The position numbers were made by a program, and so were the translations under genes. A stretch of DNA of 64,000 nucleotides from Lateolabrax maculatus (taxonomy: Eukaryota; Chordata; Actinopteri; Acropomatiformes; Lateolabracidae): positions 2,852,001 through 2,916,000 of the forward strand of contig CM062198.1 in the NCBI GenBank assembly GCA_031216445.1, written 5' to 3'. How positions within the stretch are numbered: position 1 is the first letter of the stretch; each line of letters begins with the position of its first letter. The notes under the pieces were generated by a model. The model was not told where the DNA came from. It saw only the letters and a list, made by a program, of their open reading frames with translations, and searched no databases. Positions 1 to 9,609 of the stretch are shown piece by piece.

Positions 1-1040
1 CAACACTCAGCTCTTATATCAAACTTTTGAAGTAATTTCTTGTGTTTACATTTGCATATTGCAAAAAAAAAAAAAAAGCGCTGCACACACAGGTGACACT
101 GAATCCGTTAATAAATGAGAAATATCTTAAAGGTAATGCTTTAGCATTCAATGCTACTAAACAAAGCTGTGCTTAACTCATCTCTAAGTTTTTCTTCGAT
201 GTGTTAACCGAAGTTTCACACGGCCTCACACATGTAGAAAAGGGGGGGATAAAGGAGGATAAAGCAATAGTTTGGAAAAAATAACAATAAAAGTTGTTTG
301 AAAGAAAAATAAGAAAATTAATAACTATAATAAACCTCCATACACTATAGTGGATAATTTATTAAAGGAATAAAATGTTTACTTGTTCAACTTATACTTC
401 TCTCAAAGATGATTGAAGCATGACCATTGGGAGAATAATCTTTTCAGGGAATAAACAGTGACAGAGTTAGTGGCAAAGATATCAAAAAGTCTAGTAACAA
501 TACTAGGACTTTAATTAACTATGAATGAGAGATTGCCGAAACAATAATGACAACAGGTCTAAAATGTCAATTTTAAATAGATGCAATTGAGCCAATGATA
601 CTCTAAAAGTAAAGTGTGACAATATTGTAAAGAGATCTTTATCTCGTTCCTCTTTGTTAGAGTGGTATTGCAGAATTGCCATGACAATCTGGGTTTGTTT
701 CTGGGATTCTAACTCATCCTGTCCTCCGTCCCATTGGAAGAGGATACAATATTGGAAACGACAGGGTAAAGATAAATAGGCTATGAACAAAGATAAAAAA
801 GTTAAGAAACTTGATAGATAAAATAATGAATAATGTCAATGAACTAAGAGAATCTCATGTCTAGGAGAATCTCAGAGTGGCTGTGAGGAATGATCTAATA
901 AGATGTATAAAGTTACTCTGCTGTGGACTGATGAGCATAGGAATATGTTAAAAGACTAACAGAAATGTTAAGAAAGTTTCATTTGTATGTTTTAAACTAA
1001 CTCCAATAAAGAACTATCAGCGGAGCCTATTCATCTGTTT
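1..1040. other. AT-rich stretch without recognisable gene
   Basis: AT-rich sequence with a 15-base poly-A run at 63-77 and a minus-strand open frame of 91 codons (515-790) that resembles nothing I know. If the endogenous retrovirus that follows was once complete, upstream pol sequence would be expected here, but I cannot see reverse transcriptase or RNase H motifs in the three forward frames. Confidence 0.4.
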
Positions 1041-1340
1041 CAGGTGGGTGAGTTGGTACTAATCAAATGTTTGGATGAGGTATCTTTGTGTCCTAGGTGG
1101 AAAGGTCTGTTCCAGGTGCTGCTGATATCAGGACTGTGCTTAAGGTCGAGGGCAGAGCAGAATGGATCCATGCTTCAAGGTGCAGATCAGCTCCCCAAAC
1201 TGCTAGAAATGGGAAAAGCCATGGCGAGTGAAGGGGTGATTCTTCCTCTTCTTCTTCCTTCTGCTGAGTGGGCCCAGGCTGAGATCCGTGCAAGATGTTC
1301 CAGAAAGTGAGTGAGCGCTTTGGCCAGTGTGTTCTGAGTC
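1041..1340 (+). pseudogene. Endogenous retrovirus pol remnant (integrase C-terminal end)
   Basis: The 88-codon frame starting at 1044 opens with a basic/aromatic segment (VGELVLIK, then PRWKGLFQVLL) of the kind found in the SH3-like C-terminal DNA-binding domain of retroviral integrases. The companion segment containing EWIHAS lies just downstream in another forward frame, so a frameshift around 1135-1145 separates the two. Stop codons follow in every frame. Only the end of pol is visible. The copy is broken and cannot make a working integrase. This could also be an LTR retrotransposon integrase end, but the WIHAS-type motif favours a retrovirus-like element. Confidence 0.55.
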
Positions 1341-2720
1341 AATTGAACACGAATGGAAAATAATCGACGAGCACCTCAGTGCTTAGCAGCGACTTCTTCT
1401 CACCACACAAACAAACAAAGAAAAGACCTACTGGAGTGTTCTAACGAACAAACTAAGAAGAGAGACAGTGTTATGGTGAGAAAGTATGAGAAGACATGTT
1501 CTCCCAGCTCTCATCTGGACGAAAGAGATGGACCCCATTGTTATACTGACAGATGTATGATGAATGACTGTTATGTTGCATATCTGCTATTCTACTCTAT
1601 GGGTAAATGGTTGCGGGCAAAACATGATATAAGCTTGGTTGAGAGCTTTTGCCAAGTGTAATGAGAGTGAGGTACACTCCTGCTAACCCATTGTGGAATT
1701 ACAGGACTATGGTGTTTCACTTAAAAACAATTGAAATGATACCATGATTGTAAATTATGGAAAGTTAATTATCAAAGGGTTCATGGTGAGTTAAAAAGTT
1801 GTAAAATCATTGAGCATGATGAAAATGATGAGTTCATCCATGCTACCTTACTTTTTATCCATAAACACGATAGCAACTAAAATGAAAGCATCAATACAGA
1901 ACAAAAAAACAAACAGTGTTTAGTAACCTAGAATAGCAATAAACAACATCAGCCTAATGATGGACTATGCGCATGGAAGTAATTTAATTAATTGTTGGGT
2001 ATGTTAACAATCACTATCTTAATCTCATTTGCCAATGCTAAATCCAATTGTATTCACTAAAGAAGATTGAGAAATGTTTGACTGGTATGATTTTGGTAAT
2101 CCATTTTATGAAACTAACCACGGTTGTTATTTTCTAGGTGACCACTCATCTCTACTTTCAGAATCACAGAAAGAAATAAAGAATTTTGTGATGTCATAGG
2201 TTAATCAATATGATTGACCTTCAGGTGTCAATATCTTTGGTGTTTACTGAATTTTCACACAATCCAGAGGTTCCTTTTGACATATGATTGAAATAACTTT
2301 GAATAGACTAACTGATCATCAATTACAGGACCAGGTAATTGTGAAATAAAAGTGTTGCTCCTATGCTAAAGGTAAATGTTTGAGTTGAGCCCGTTCCGGG
2401 GCCGATGTCTTGTCTCTGACCTCTGCAAATGTAGAACTGAAAACAGTACTATCCCTGTAGGAACCTGAGATAAATTAAGGATTTTTCAATACCTTCCAGG
2501 TGCTAGATGTTCACGGATAATGGAAGAATCAATATGTTTTTACATTGAATCTGATCCGACCCTACAGAGCTTACGCACAGATGAAGTTTGAAAATGTAGG
2601 AACTCATAGTTGTCTAGAAGTGCCAAAATGAAAGTAACTTCTTCTTCTTCCATCTATGGAAAGTGTTCACATGATACACTGTAGCTGATTTAATCCAGGC
2701 CGATACAAGATATAGCAGAA
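1341..2720 (+). other. Decayed interior, probably old env region of the retroviral remnant
   Basis: No recognisable protein. A 102-codon frame (1353-1661) is polar, has several cysteines and shows no clear family resemblance. By position, between an integrase end and a membrane-anchor-like frame at 2721, this would be where an env gene lay. I saw no surface/transmembrane cleavage site or fusion peptide that I would defend. AT content rises and stops are frequent, consistent with long neutral decay. Confidence 0.3.
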
Positions 2721-2999
2721 TTGCGTGAAGTACATGTACTTGATCATTTCATCCTTATTTTAGTAACAACTATAATTATACTGCTAATAGTTTGTACCTG
2801 TATCTCTGCCATAGTGAAAGGCAGTGCTGAAAAATCTGTTAACATTATGGTTAAAAACAATGTAAAGTCTGAAAGAGTTGAGATTCCTCTAAACTACATT
2901 TCATCCTTTCCTCGTATAACATCCTGTTACTCAGATGATTCTGATTCAGACAGTGAAAACCAGAGGGCTGTTGTGACAAGACAACCAGGGTGCAGGTAA
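2721..2999 (+). pseudogene. Possible Env membrane-anchor end of the endogenous retrovirus
   Basis: A 92-codon frame contains one strongly hydrophobic stretch of about 22 residues (residues 10-32, including ILILVTTIIILLIVCTC). A basic/polar tail and an acidic serine-rich cluster (SDDSDSDSE) follow. A single membrane segment plus short cytoplasmic tail fits the C-terminal end of a retroviral transmembrane subunit, and the position about 1.6 kb after the integrase end agrees. No sequence motif proves it. A purine-rich stretch at 2995-3020 directly downstream could be an old polypurine tract. Alternatively this is a chance frame. Confidence 0.3.
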
Positions 3000-3670
3000 A
3001 GGGTAAAGAGAGAAAAAAAAACACCTTTCATTCTAATAAATAATCTCAACTGTAATGTTTTATGTATTGTATTTCCACGTATCATTGATTGTTATAATTT
3101 AGATAATTTCTGTTTAGTATTTTCCTCTGGGTGTGAAGGTTAAAAGCGCCAGACCTCAACGGAAGGTCTGCACAAAGGAGTGAAATGTTGTACATTGTTT
3201 CGACTAGAGAGCGTTTACCATTCATTACATTTGTTTATTCTATAAATTTTATTGTTTTGGGTTTGAGGTACCCATAATCTTTAACGAGTGAAGTCACCAG
3301 AGATTGATTTTCTTAAATCATAGTTAGTGACCAGCATGGTAAGAAGAATGTATACCAATAAATTAAACCAGCTCACAGTTTTAAAATGTAAACTGGAAAA
3401 GTAAGGACTCTAAAGTAATATCTTGTATTTCTTTAAAGTGTTCTGAGTTACTGTAATCACGTCATATATTGTGCTTAATGAGAGTCAAAATCACTAAACC
3501 ATCTACATATCTAGGTAAAGAGTTGAAATGCGAATCTGTCACAGATATTTTATGGGTTTAGATTTGAGTGTTTCGTTTTATTTTTACCTTATAAGTGAAT
3601 CAAAGAATGACTAATTGATTATTTTGCTATGTTGTATAATCAACTTTAAAATGAGTCTTCACAATTTTAA
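3000..3670. other. Non-coding stretch after retroviral remnant
   Basis: AT-rich, no open frame of note. It begins with the purine-rich run and could contain a decayed 3' LTR, but I could not find a matching second copy within the window, so no LTR is called. Confidence 0.3.
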
Positions 3671-3676
3671 ATTGAT

Positions 3677-4015
3677 TTGGATCTTGCATTGTTCCATTTT
3701 TGTGACATCCGGCCCTGCTCGTTAGGTTATGTTTTCTTGGTTTCATGTTATTTGTTCATTGTTTCCTGTTTTCCTGGGAGGTCCTTGAAGCCACCAGTCT
3801 CCCAGGCTTTGGGGAGGGAAACCCAGAGGCCGTTCTGGTGTCTGGTGTCCTGGCTGACGTTCCCACTTTGGCTCTGCCCCCAGAGTCGGCAGCGCCTCCT
3901 GAGTTTTCAGTGTTTCTGGAGTCCCAACTTCCTGAGTCTCCCTGGATTTCTGCAGCCCGAGTTTTCCGCGGCCCAGCCCCCTGAGGCGTGCCCAATATCT
4001 AGTCACCCATGACTT
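3677..4015. other. GC-rich patch open in several frames
   Basis: A sharp rise in GC (about 3775-3995) inside AT-rich surroundings. It is open on both strands: 111 and 79 codons on + (3677-4012, 3745-3984) and 97 and 79 on - (3743-4036, 3756-3995). The + frame from 3745 is rich in Pro, Ala, Glu and Ser (for example LALPPESAAPPEF), a composition typical of linker or gag-like regions in fish retroelements. No domain is recognisable and open frames in both directions are expected from GC composition alone. I treat it as a probable retroelement scrap. Confidence 0.3.
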
Positions 4016-4091
4016 GCAACAATCCTCTCCAGGCACGTTTGGTTATTATTAACAGATATTAACCACTTCCTACCGTCTTTCAAACAAATGG

Positions 4092-4298
4092 GTGATGAGG
4101 GGTGATGAAACTGTCGTTTTGTTTTATACAAACATTAAGGAATGTTTTATTGCAAAGTTGCCTCCCCTCTTTGACAATCAGACCCTATTAGATATCTCTG
4201 ACATCCAGATATTCTCCTGTGGTTCGGAAGCAGGAGATTACATCCAAGACTGTGTGGTTGGAGATGTTTGTGAAATGTTAAGAAGGAAATTTGATTGA
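4092..4298 (+). other. Unrecognised short open frame (68 codons)
   Basis: Starts with two methionines and encodes a small acidic peptide with a central LLDISDIQIFSCGSEAGDY stretch. I recognise no family. It lies between the GC-rich patch and a degenerate LINE and could be coding debris of either. No splice-site context was established. Confidence 0.15.
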
Positions 4299-4389
4299 AC
4301 TGTGTTTTTTAGATGATGGCAGTATCTCTTACAAAGTCATTTGTTGTATAAATTATTGTGTCGAGTCAATCCCTGTAAACAAATAAAAA

Positions 4390-6700
4390 ATGGTGCTAAA
4401 ATGAAACTTTGGGTAACAAGGGAGGTTAAAGCTTCTATTGATAGAAAAAAAACTGCATTATTTTGTGGAGACTCAGACGGAGCTGAAAAAGATAATCAAA
4501 CAAGGTACGCGTAACTATAAAGAACAGGTTGAAGGACAGATGTCCAATAGCAACACAAGGGGCAACAACACAACACAAAATATTTGAGTTTCCTTGGTTC
4601 TGAGATAAATGTAAATGAGGTTTGACGAATTCAATTTATCTGCTTCTCACGAGAGTGTCCTCCCATCTCTTGCACAGTGTAGTCCTGAGGACTGTTGCCC
4701 AGCTATTGTTATTAATGTTGATCAAGTTCAATAGCAGTTAAGGTGCCTTAATGCTAACAAGGCAGCACGCCCTGCTGGTGTCCATCCACATATCCTGAAA
4801 GTCTGTGCTGACCAGTAGTACTCATCTTTCATTCCATTGTGTCTTTGTTTCTGTGAGTAGTAATTTTACTAATCTTAGACCCAAAGCCATAACGTCACAC
4901 ATAATAAAATGTTTTTAAAGGACTACTACTATTACTCAGGTAGACCTACAGCAACCTTGTAACAACTGCCATCTCAGTTAGGATTATGCTTTGCGATATT
5001 TTTTTTATTTATTTATTTATTTATTAGGGCTTTTAATGCAATTCAGCCACACATTTTTAAGCTAACAAATGAATGAATTTTAAACTGCACAACACAACTA
5101 TCACTTGGGTCTTAGATTATCTCTTATCTCAACCTCGGTTTGTCAGGCTTGATAATAAGCTGTCAGACATTATCCCAACCAAAACAGGAGCCCCACAGGG
5201 CACGGTTTTATTTCCCTTTCTATTCACATGCTATACCTCTGATTATAGGCATAGTCGGGTGTCTTTGTCAAATACAGAAGTTTTTGGATGATGCTGTCTT
5301 TACTTAACCAAGACAATAACGTAGCCTACAAAAGAAGCTGAATTATTTGTCAGCTGATGTGATGCAATTAGAAAAAAAAACAAATAGAATGTTTGGAATA
5401 CCAAAGAGTTAATTATCAATTTTAGAAGGAAGGACGAGGTCTTTCCAGTGATAATTGAAGGTCAGCTGATAGAAACTGTCCAGTCGTACAAATATCTTGG
5501 TGTGTAGTCTTGGCGGGCCACAGACTGTGAGAATTGGTTATACATACTCATCTACAATAATTCTGAGAACTACCCCTACTGTGCAGCCTATTTACACATG
5601 AATGTGCTGCCAACAACAATAAGATTATAAGATTTGCTGATGACACCACAGTGATTGGACTGATAAGCGACAGTGATGATGGGGCGTATAGCAGCTAAGT
5701 GGAAGACCAAGCCCTATGCTGTCATGAGAACAACCTCTCTTTTAATGCCAGTAAGACAAAATAAATCATTGTTGGTTTCAAGAAAAGGAACTATAAAGGA
5801 GTATCTGATTGCTACTGTTGAAATTGTTGGCATTTTCGGATTTCTGGGCACACATATCACAGACACACCTCAAAAGCTTCAGTATGGGAACTGAAGCTCT
5901 TGTGAACTTTTATCCTCTGGATCACATTGTGGTTCAGCAGCCTGACTGCTCAGGGCTGTAAAAAACTAAAAAGGACTGTAAAGACAGTAACTAAAATCAT
6001 TGGCATTACCACAACTTCAGCACATTTACAACATTCACTGCGAAAGGAAAGCCCATAACATCGTTAGTCCTGCTCATGGACTGCATCAACATCAAATATA
6101 ATAATTAACAAAACATTAGTGTAAGATTTTTGTTTACTGCTGACATCACAATGTATCCATGGCCACACATACATCCTTAGGGTGCACCAAATGTAATAGA
6201 ATATAATTTACTACAGAACTGTATACTTATCTTCCTACATCTTAACAGCACACAGCCCCTCCCTGCTAAGAGGACATAAGGACTCAAACCTGTTCTCACT
6301 CTCCCTAGTTGAGCAGCTGATCTACCCCAGCATCCCAGACAGAACACCAAAACAACAATTCATAATCCTATGAAACTGCAAGTTTATGTTAATTATATAA
6401 CCTGTCTGATAATATACCAAACAAACTGAAACATTAGACTGAAATAATATAAAGTTAATTAAACAGCCAAAAAAAAAAAAAACACTGCTAATGTTGGGGA
6501 AAACAGACTAGTAAATAGGGACAAAGGATTTTCACAGCTGTTTATATGGTTCTGTTGGCTGTGAGGTTTGTTGTGGGCTCTGTATGTTGTGGTATGGATG
6601 GTCCGTATTCATTTATGTACCCAGAGGATGAGAGAGCGAGGGCACAGCCATTTGCCTTTACTTGTACATGTGACAACAAACTTGAACTTGAATCAGTGTG
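4390..6700 (+). mobile_element. Degenerate non-LTR retrotransposon (LINE), second family
   Basis: Ordered remnants of a LINE ORF2 can be followed across frames. A KLWVTREVKASID segment from the endonuclease-RT linker lies near 4400. An NKAARPAGVHPHILKVCAD segment (RT fingers) lies near 4750. At 5073-5291 a 72-codon frame contains the RT motif GAPQGTVLFPFLF. A catalytic-box relative, FADDTTVIGL, lies at about 5634-5665. The C-terminal segment continues to about 6060. The end near 6655-6700 (ttgtacatgtgacaacaaac) resembles a LINE 3' tail. Many stops and frameshifts make this dead. The motifs differ from the L2-like copies elsewhere in the window (FADD instead of YADD), so it is another lineage, possibly the I/Nimb-like group; the clade is uncertain. 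Confidence 0.7.
5003..5027. repeat. (TTTA)n short tandem repeat
   Basis: About six TTTA units after a T run, lying inside the decayed LINE; it arose after or during decay of that copy. Confidence 0.85.
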
Positions 6701-7034
6701 GCTGAAAGTAAAGGTTTCTTGTGGGCAGTTAACTTTGTATAGTGCTGCCTCTGTGGATGTTTGACTGTATTATGTACAGTTATTGCCACACTTCCATACA
6801 AATTATTAAATATCTGGATTTAATAATAACCCCCTGGATTATTTTTTTCACAAACCGTAGAATATTTTCTATGTTCTCTATTTGTATTGTTTAGTAGAAT
6901 GTAAAATACTGTTTAAATATATTTAACTATTTAAAAGGGGAGTAGTGTAATTTACTGATAACTGTGAATGCAGCATAAGAAGTTTGCCATATTTCTATAT
7001 TTCTAGCCTGCTTATTTTAATTTTGCATCCTATA
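6701..7034. other. Non-coding AT-rich stretch
   Basis: No gene, repeat or regulatory motif seen that I can support. Confidence 0.4.
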
Positions 7035-8036
7035 AGTCAAGTCAAGTCAATTTTATTTGTATAGCGCCAAATCATAACAAAAGTTATCTCAAGACGCTTT
7101 CACATAGAGTAGGTCTAGACCATACTCTTTAAAATATTATTTACAGAGACCCAACAGTTCCCACCATGAGCAAGCACTTGGCGACAGTGGCGAGGAAAAA
7201 CTCCCTTTTAACAGGTAGAAACCTCGAGCAGAACCAGGCTCTGGGTGGGCGGCCATCTGCATCGACCCAGTTGGGTTGAAAGGGGAGGAGAGAGGGGGAG
7301 AGGGGAGACAGAGCAGGAGGAGAGACAACAAATCAGACTAATAATAATAACAACTGCAGCAGTGAGTGTGGAGCAGGAACATGGGGGCAGTAGACGGCCT
7401 GCAGTCACAGATCCAGAATCTACAGCTCCAGGGGTGGAAATACCTGCAGAAAGTGAGAAGGCGAAAAAGCACAGAAAGCACAAGGACTACCAGGAAGAAA
7501 TGGAGTTGGTAACATGTTTTAGTGGGATAGGAATGCGTACAGATAGAGAGGGAGAGGAGGAGAGAGAAGCTCAGTGCGTCATAGGAAGTCCCCCGGTAGT
7601 CTTAAACCTATAACAGCATAACTAAGGGATGGTTCAGGACTCACCTGAGCCAGCCCTAACTATAGGCCTTTTAAAAAAGGAACGTTTTTAGCATACTCTT
7701 AAACGAAGAGAGGGTGTCTGCCTCCCGAACCCAAACTGGGAGCTGATTCCACAGAAGAGGAGCTTGATAACTAAAGGCTCTGGCTCCCATTCTACTTTTA
7801 GAGACTTTAGGTACCACAAGTAACCCTGCATTCTGTGAGCGTAGTGCTCTAGTGGGGTAGTACAGTACTATCAGCTCTTTAAGATATGATGGTGCCTGAC
7901 CAATAAGAGCTTTGTAAGTGAGGAGGAAGATTTTAAATTCTATTCTAGATTTTACAGGGAGCCAGTGCAGAGGAGGTAATATTGGAGTTCTCCTTTGCTA
8001 GTTCCTGTTAGAACATGTGCACCCGCATTCTGGATC
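7035..8036 (-). mobile_element. L2/CR1-like LINE copy A, 5'-truncated, minus strand
   Basis: Read on the minus strand this is the last kilobase of the L2-like family: the ORF2 C-terminus, a C/T-rich 3' untranslated region and the terminal TTGAC pentamer repeats (7035-7050). The forward strand shows the complement, tcaagtcaagtcaattttat. Homology to copy B stops near 8033-8038, the usual 5' truncation of target-primed integration. It lacks the same 7 bases of ORF2 as copy B (see findings), which shifts the frame and truncates the protein after CTGSL. Open frames on the forward strand here (7245-7613) are antisense shadows. Confidence 0.88.
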
Positions 8037-9063
8037 ATTACTGTTGTCAATGCACTTTGATAAAAGCAATATTGGAGTTGCGAAACACAATGAGTTCCTA
8101 TGAAGTGTTCACATAAAAGGAGTGGTGTTAGAAGCATATGACCAATTGGAAACATGGACAAGTCTACTGGCAGCAGAGCGGCACATTTCACAAATGAAGA
8201 GCAAACTAGAATATTACACAAATACGAAAAAGTTAAACACATAATCTAGACTAAAAGCAACACAGTTGCAGACAACTAGCAGAAAAATCTCCGGCTGTGT
8301 GACTATGTAAGTTAATAGGAGTATTAAATCACTGCCACTGCTGAGGAGCTGGCCCATTGCAATAATGTAAAGTAACGCAAGGCAATGCATTCAATGTGCG
8401 GAACTGTAAGAGCATTCCTCCAATGAGAATCCATATCGCCTCATATAAAACATTGCCAGGGAAAGCCAAAGGGCTTTGCTGGTGCTCTTAACACACCCTC
8501 TTACAATCCACGCACCAAGCTCCATGGGATCTTCTATGGATTGTGATGTCATTTTCCAGGACATTTGATTGGTCAGCAGGCGGTGCTTTTATACGCATTG
8601 ATCTGTTATCTTGTACATAACCTGATCTGGAGCAGGGTAGGTGTGCAGCATAATTTACCATGGCGATGTACCCCAGTAAGAAGTGAACCACCGTCGTAAC
8701 CCTGAAAACCCAGGGTTAAACCTGAAGTTACCTCACTAACCCCAAATCCTGCTTTGTATTACAGGCCTCTGATCTCATCAATCAAGTCAGCTCAGGATTG
8801 TTACTGAAGATTTTGTCTCCAGTTTTTTAGAACCAAACTCAAACTGTTGTGTTTGGAGTGATTTTATTTTATTTTTATCCCATTCCAAGGTATAATTTTC
8901 CATTGAGAAGCACCTATTTGTGCACTGGGAGAGGGAACTGTAGGAATTAGAAGATGCTGAATCAGTTTTCTGCTCCCGCGGTGAAAGAGACAGAATGATG
9001 TCTGTAAGCCTTCAGTGTTGTATCAGCCACTGCTGCTTACACTGCAAAAACTGTCAATTTTAA
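8037..9063. other. Intergenic stretch, part probably an unassigned dispersed repeat
   Basis: 8037-8440 shows nothing. 8441-8790 is more GC-rich and contains segments that resemble a fish interspersed repeat (around acctgatctggagcag at 8621 and ccctgaaaacccagggtt at 8701), which I could not assign to a class. No coding sequence is supported. Confidence 0.3.
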
Positions 9064-9275
9064 AAGAACAGTACTCCCCAAAATGAAAATGCAGTCATTA
9101 TGTACTCCCTGCATGTCAGATTAAATTCCTTTCAATTAGGTGGGACCAATAAAAACAGTGAGTTCATACCCATGATTGCATCTCTTTATCCCAATTTCTT
9201 GATGTTAACATTGCCATCTTCTTGCAGCCACAAAAAAAGCATTAAAAAAATCCATCAAATTAGTGCAAACTTCTT
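9064..9275 (+). repeat. Dispersed teleost-type repeat fragment
   Basis: The opening (agtactccccaaaatgaaaa ... cagtcattatgtactccc) and the A-rich later part match the layout of a repeat that I recall as common in teleost genomes. It abuts the 5' end of LINE copy B. Class unknown. Confidence 0.4.
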
Positions 9276-9289
9276 GTGATAATTACCGC

Positions 9290-9595
9290 CCACGTGGAAG
9301 CCACCAAAATGAATGTGGAGTCGGTGTGTAACTACGCAAAGACAATGTCTGACTTGTAGTTTTCTCTGGACCCCTGCCAAATCTGACCAGTGATGACATG
9401 TATAGCTGCATGTCGTCATTCAACCGCTGGTTGTCGAGATGGTGTCCAGCAAACGATGTGGGCCTCATAGATCATTGGACAACACTCTGGGGGAGAACTG
9501 GTCTGATGAGGAGAGACGGCATTCATCCTACTTTGGATGGTGCAGCTTTCATATCCAGAAATTTGACCAAGTTTATCAGTGGTCCCACACCGTGA
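9290..9595 (+). pseudogene. Copy B ORF1 remnant: SGNH-esterase-like C-terminal part
   Basis: The frame ending with TGA at 9593-9595 carries the C-terminal block of the esterase-like ORF1 known from CR1/L2-type elements: MSSFNRWLSRWCPANDVGL, then RRDGIHPTLDGAAF with the Asp and His of the DxxH block (codons 9515-9517 and 9524-9526). A one-base loss near 9355 relative to copy C breaks the frame before FSGPLPNL-type sequence. The Ser and Asn blocks are missing because homology starts only at about 9276. Confidence 0.7.
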
Positions 9596-9609
9596 CAATA
9601 CAGAGTTCA

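Noticed and set aside
3000..3670. 3' LTR of the endogenous retrovirus
   Set aside because: A purine-rich run is present, but there is no second LTR copy, no TG...CA pair and no target duplication inside the window.
7245..7613. 122-codon + frame as a gene
   Set aside because: It is the antisense of the L2-like 3' UTR; equivalent frames recur at 12735-13073 and 32958-33224 in the other copies.
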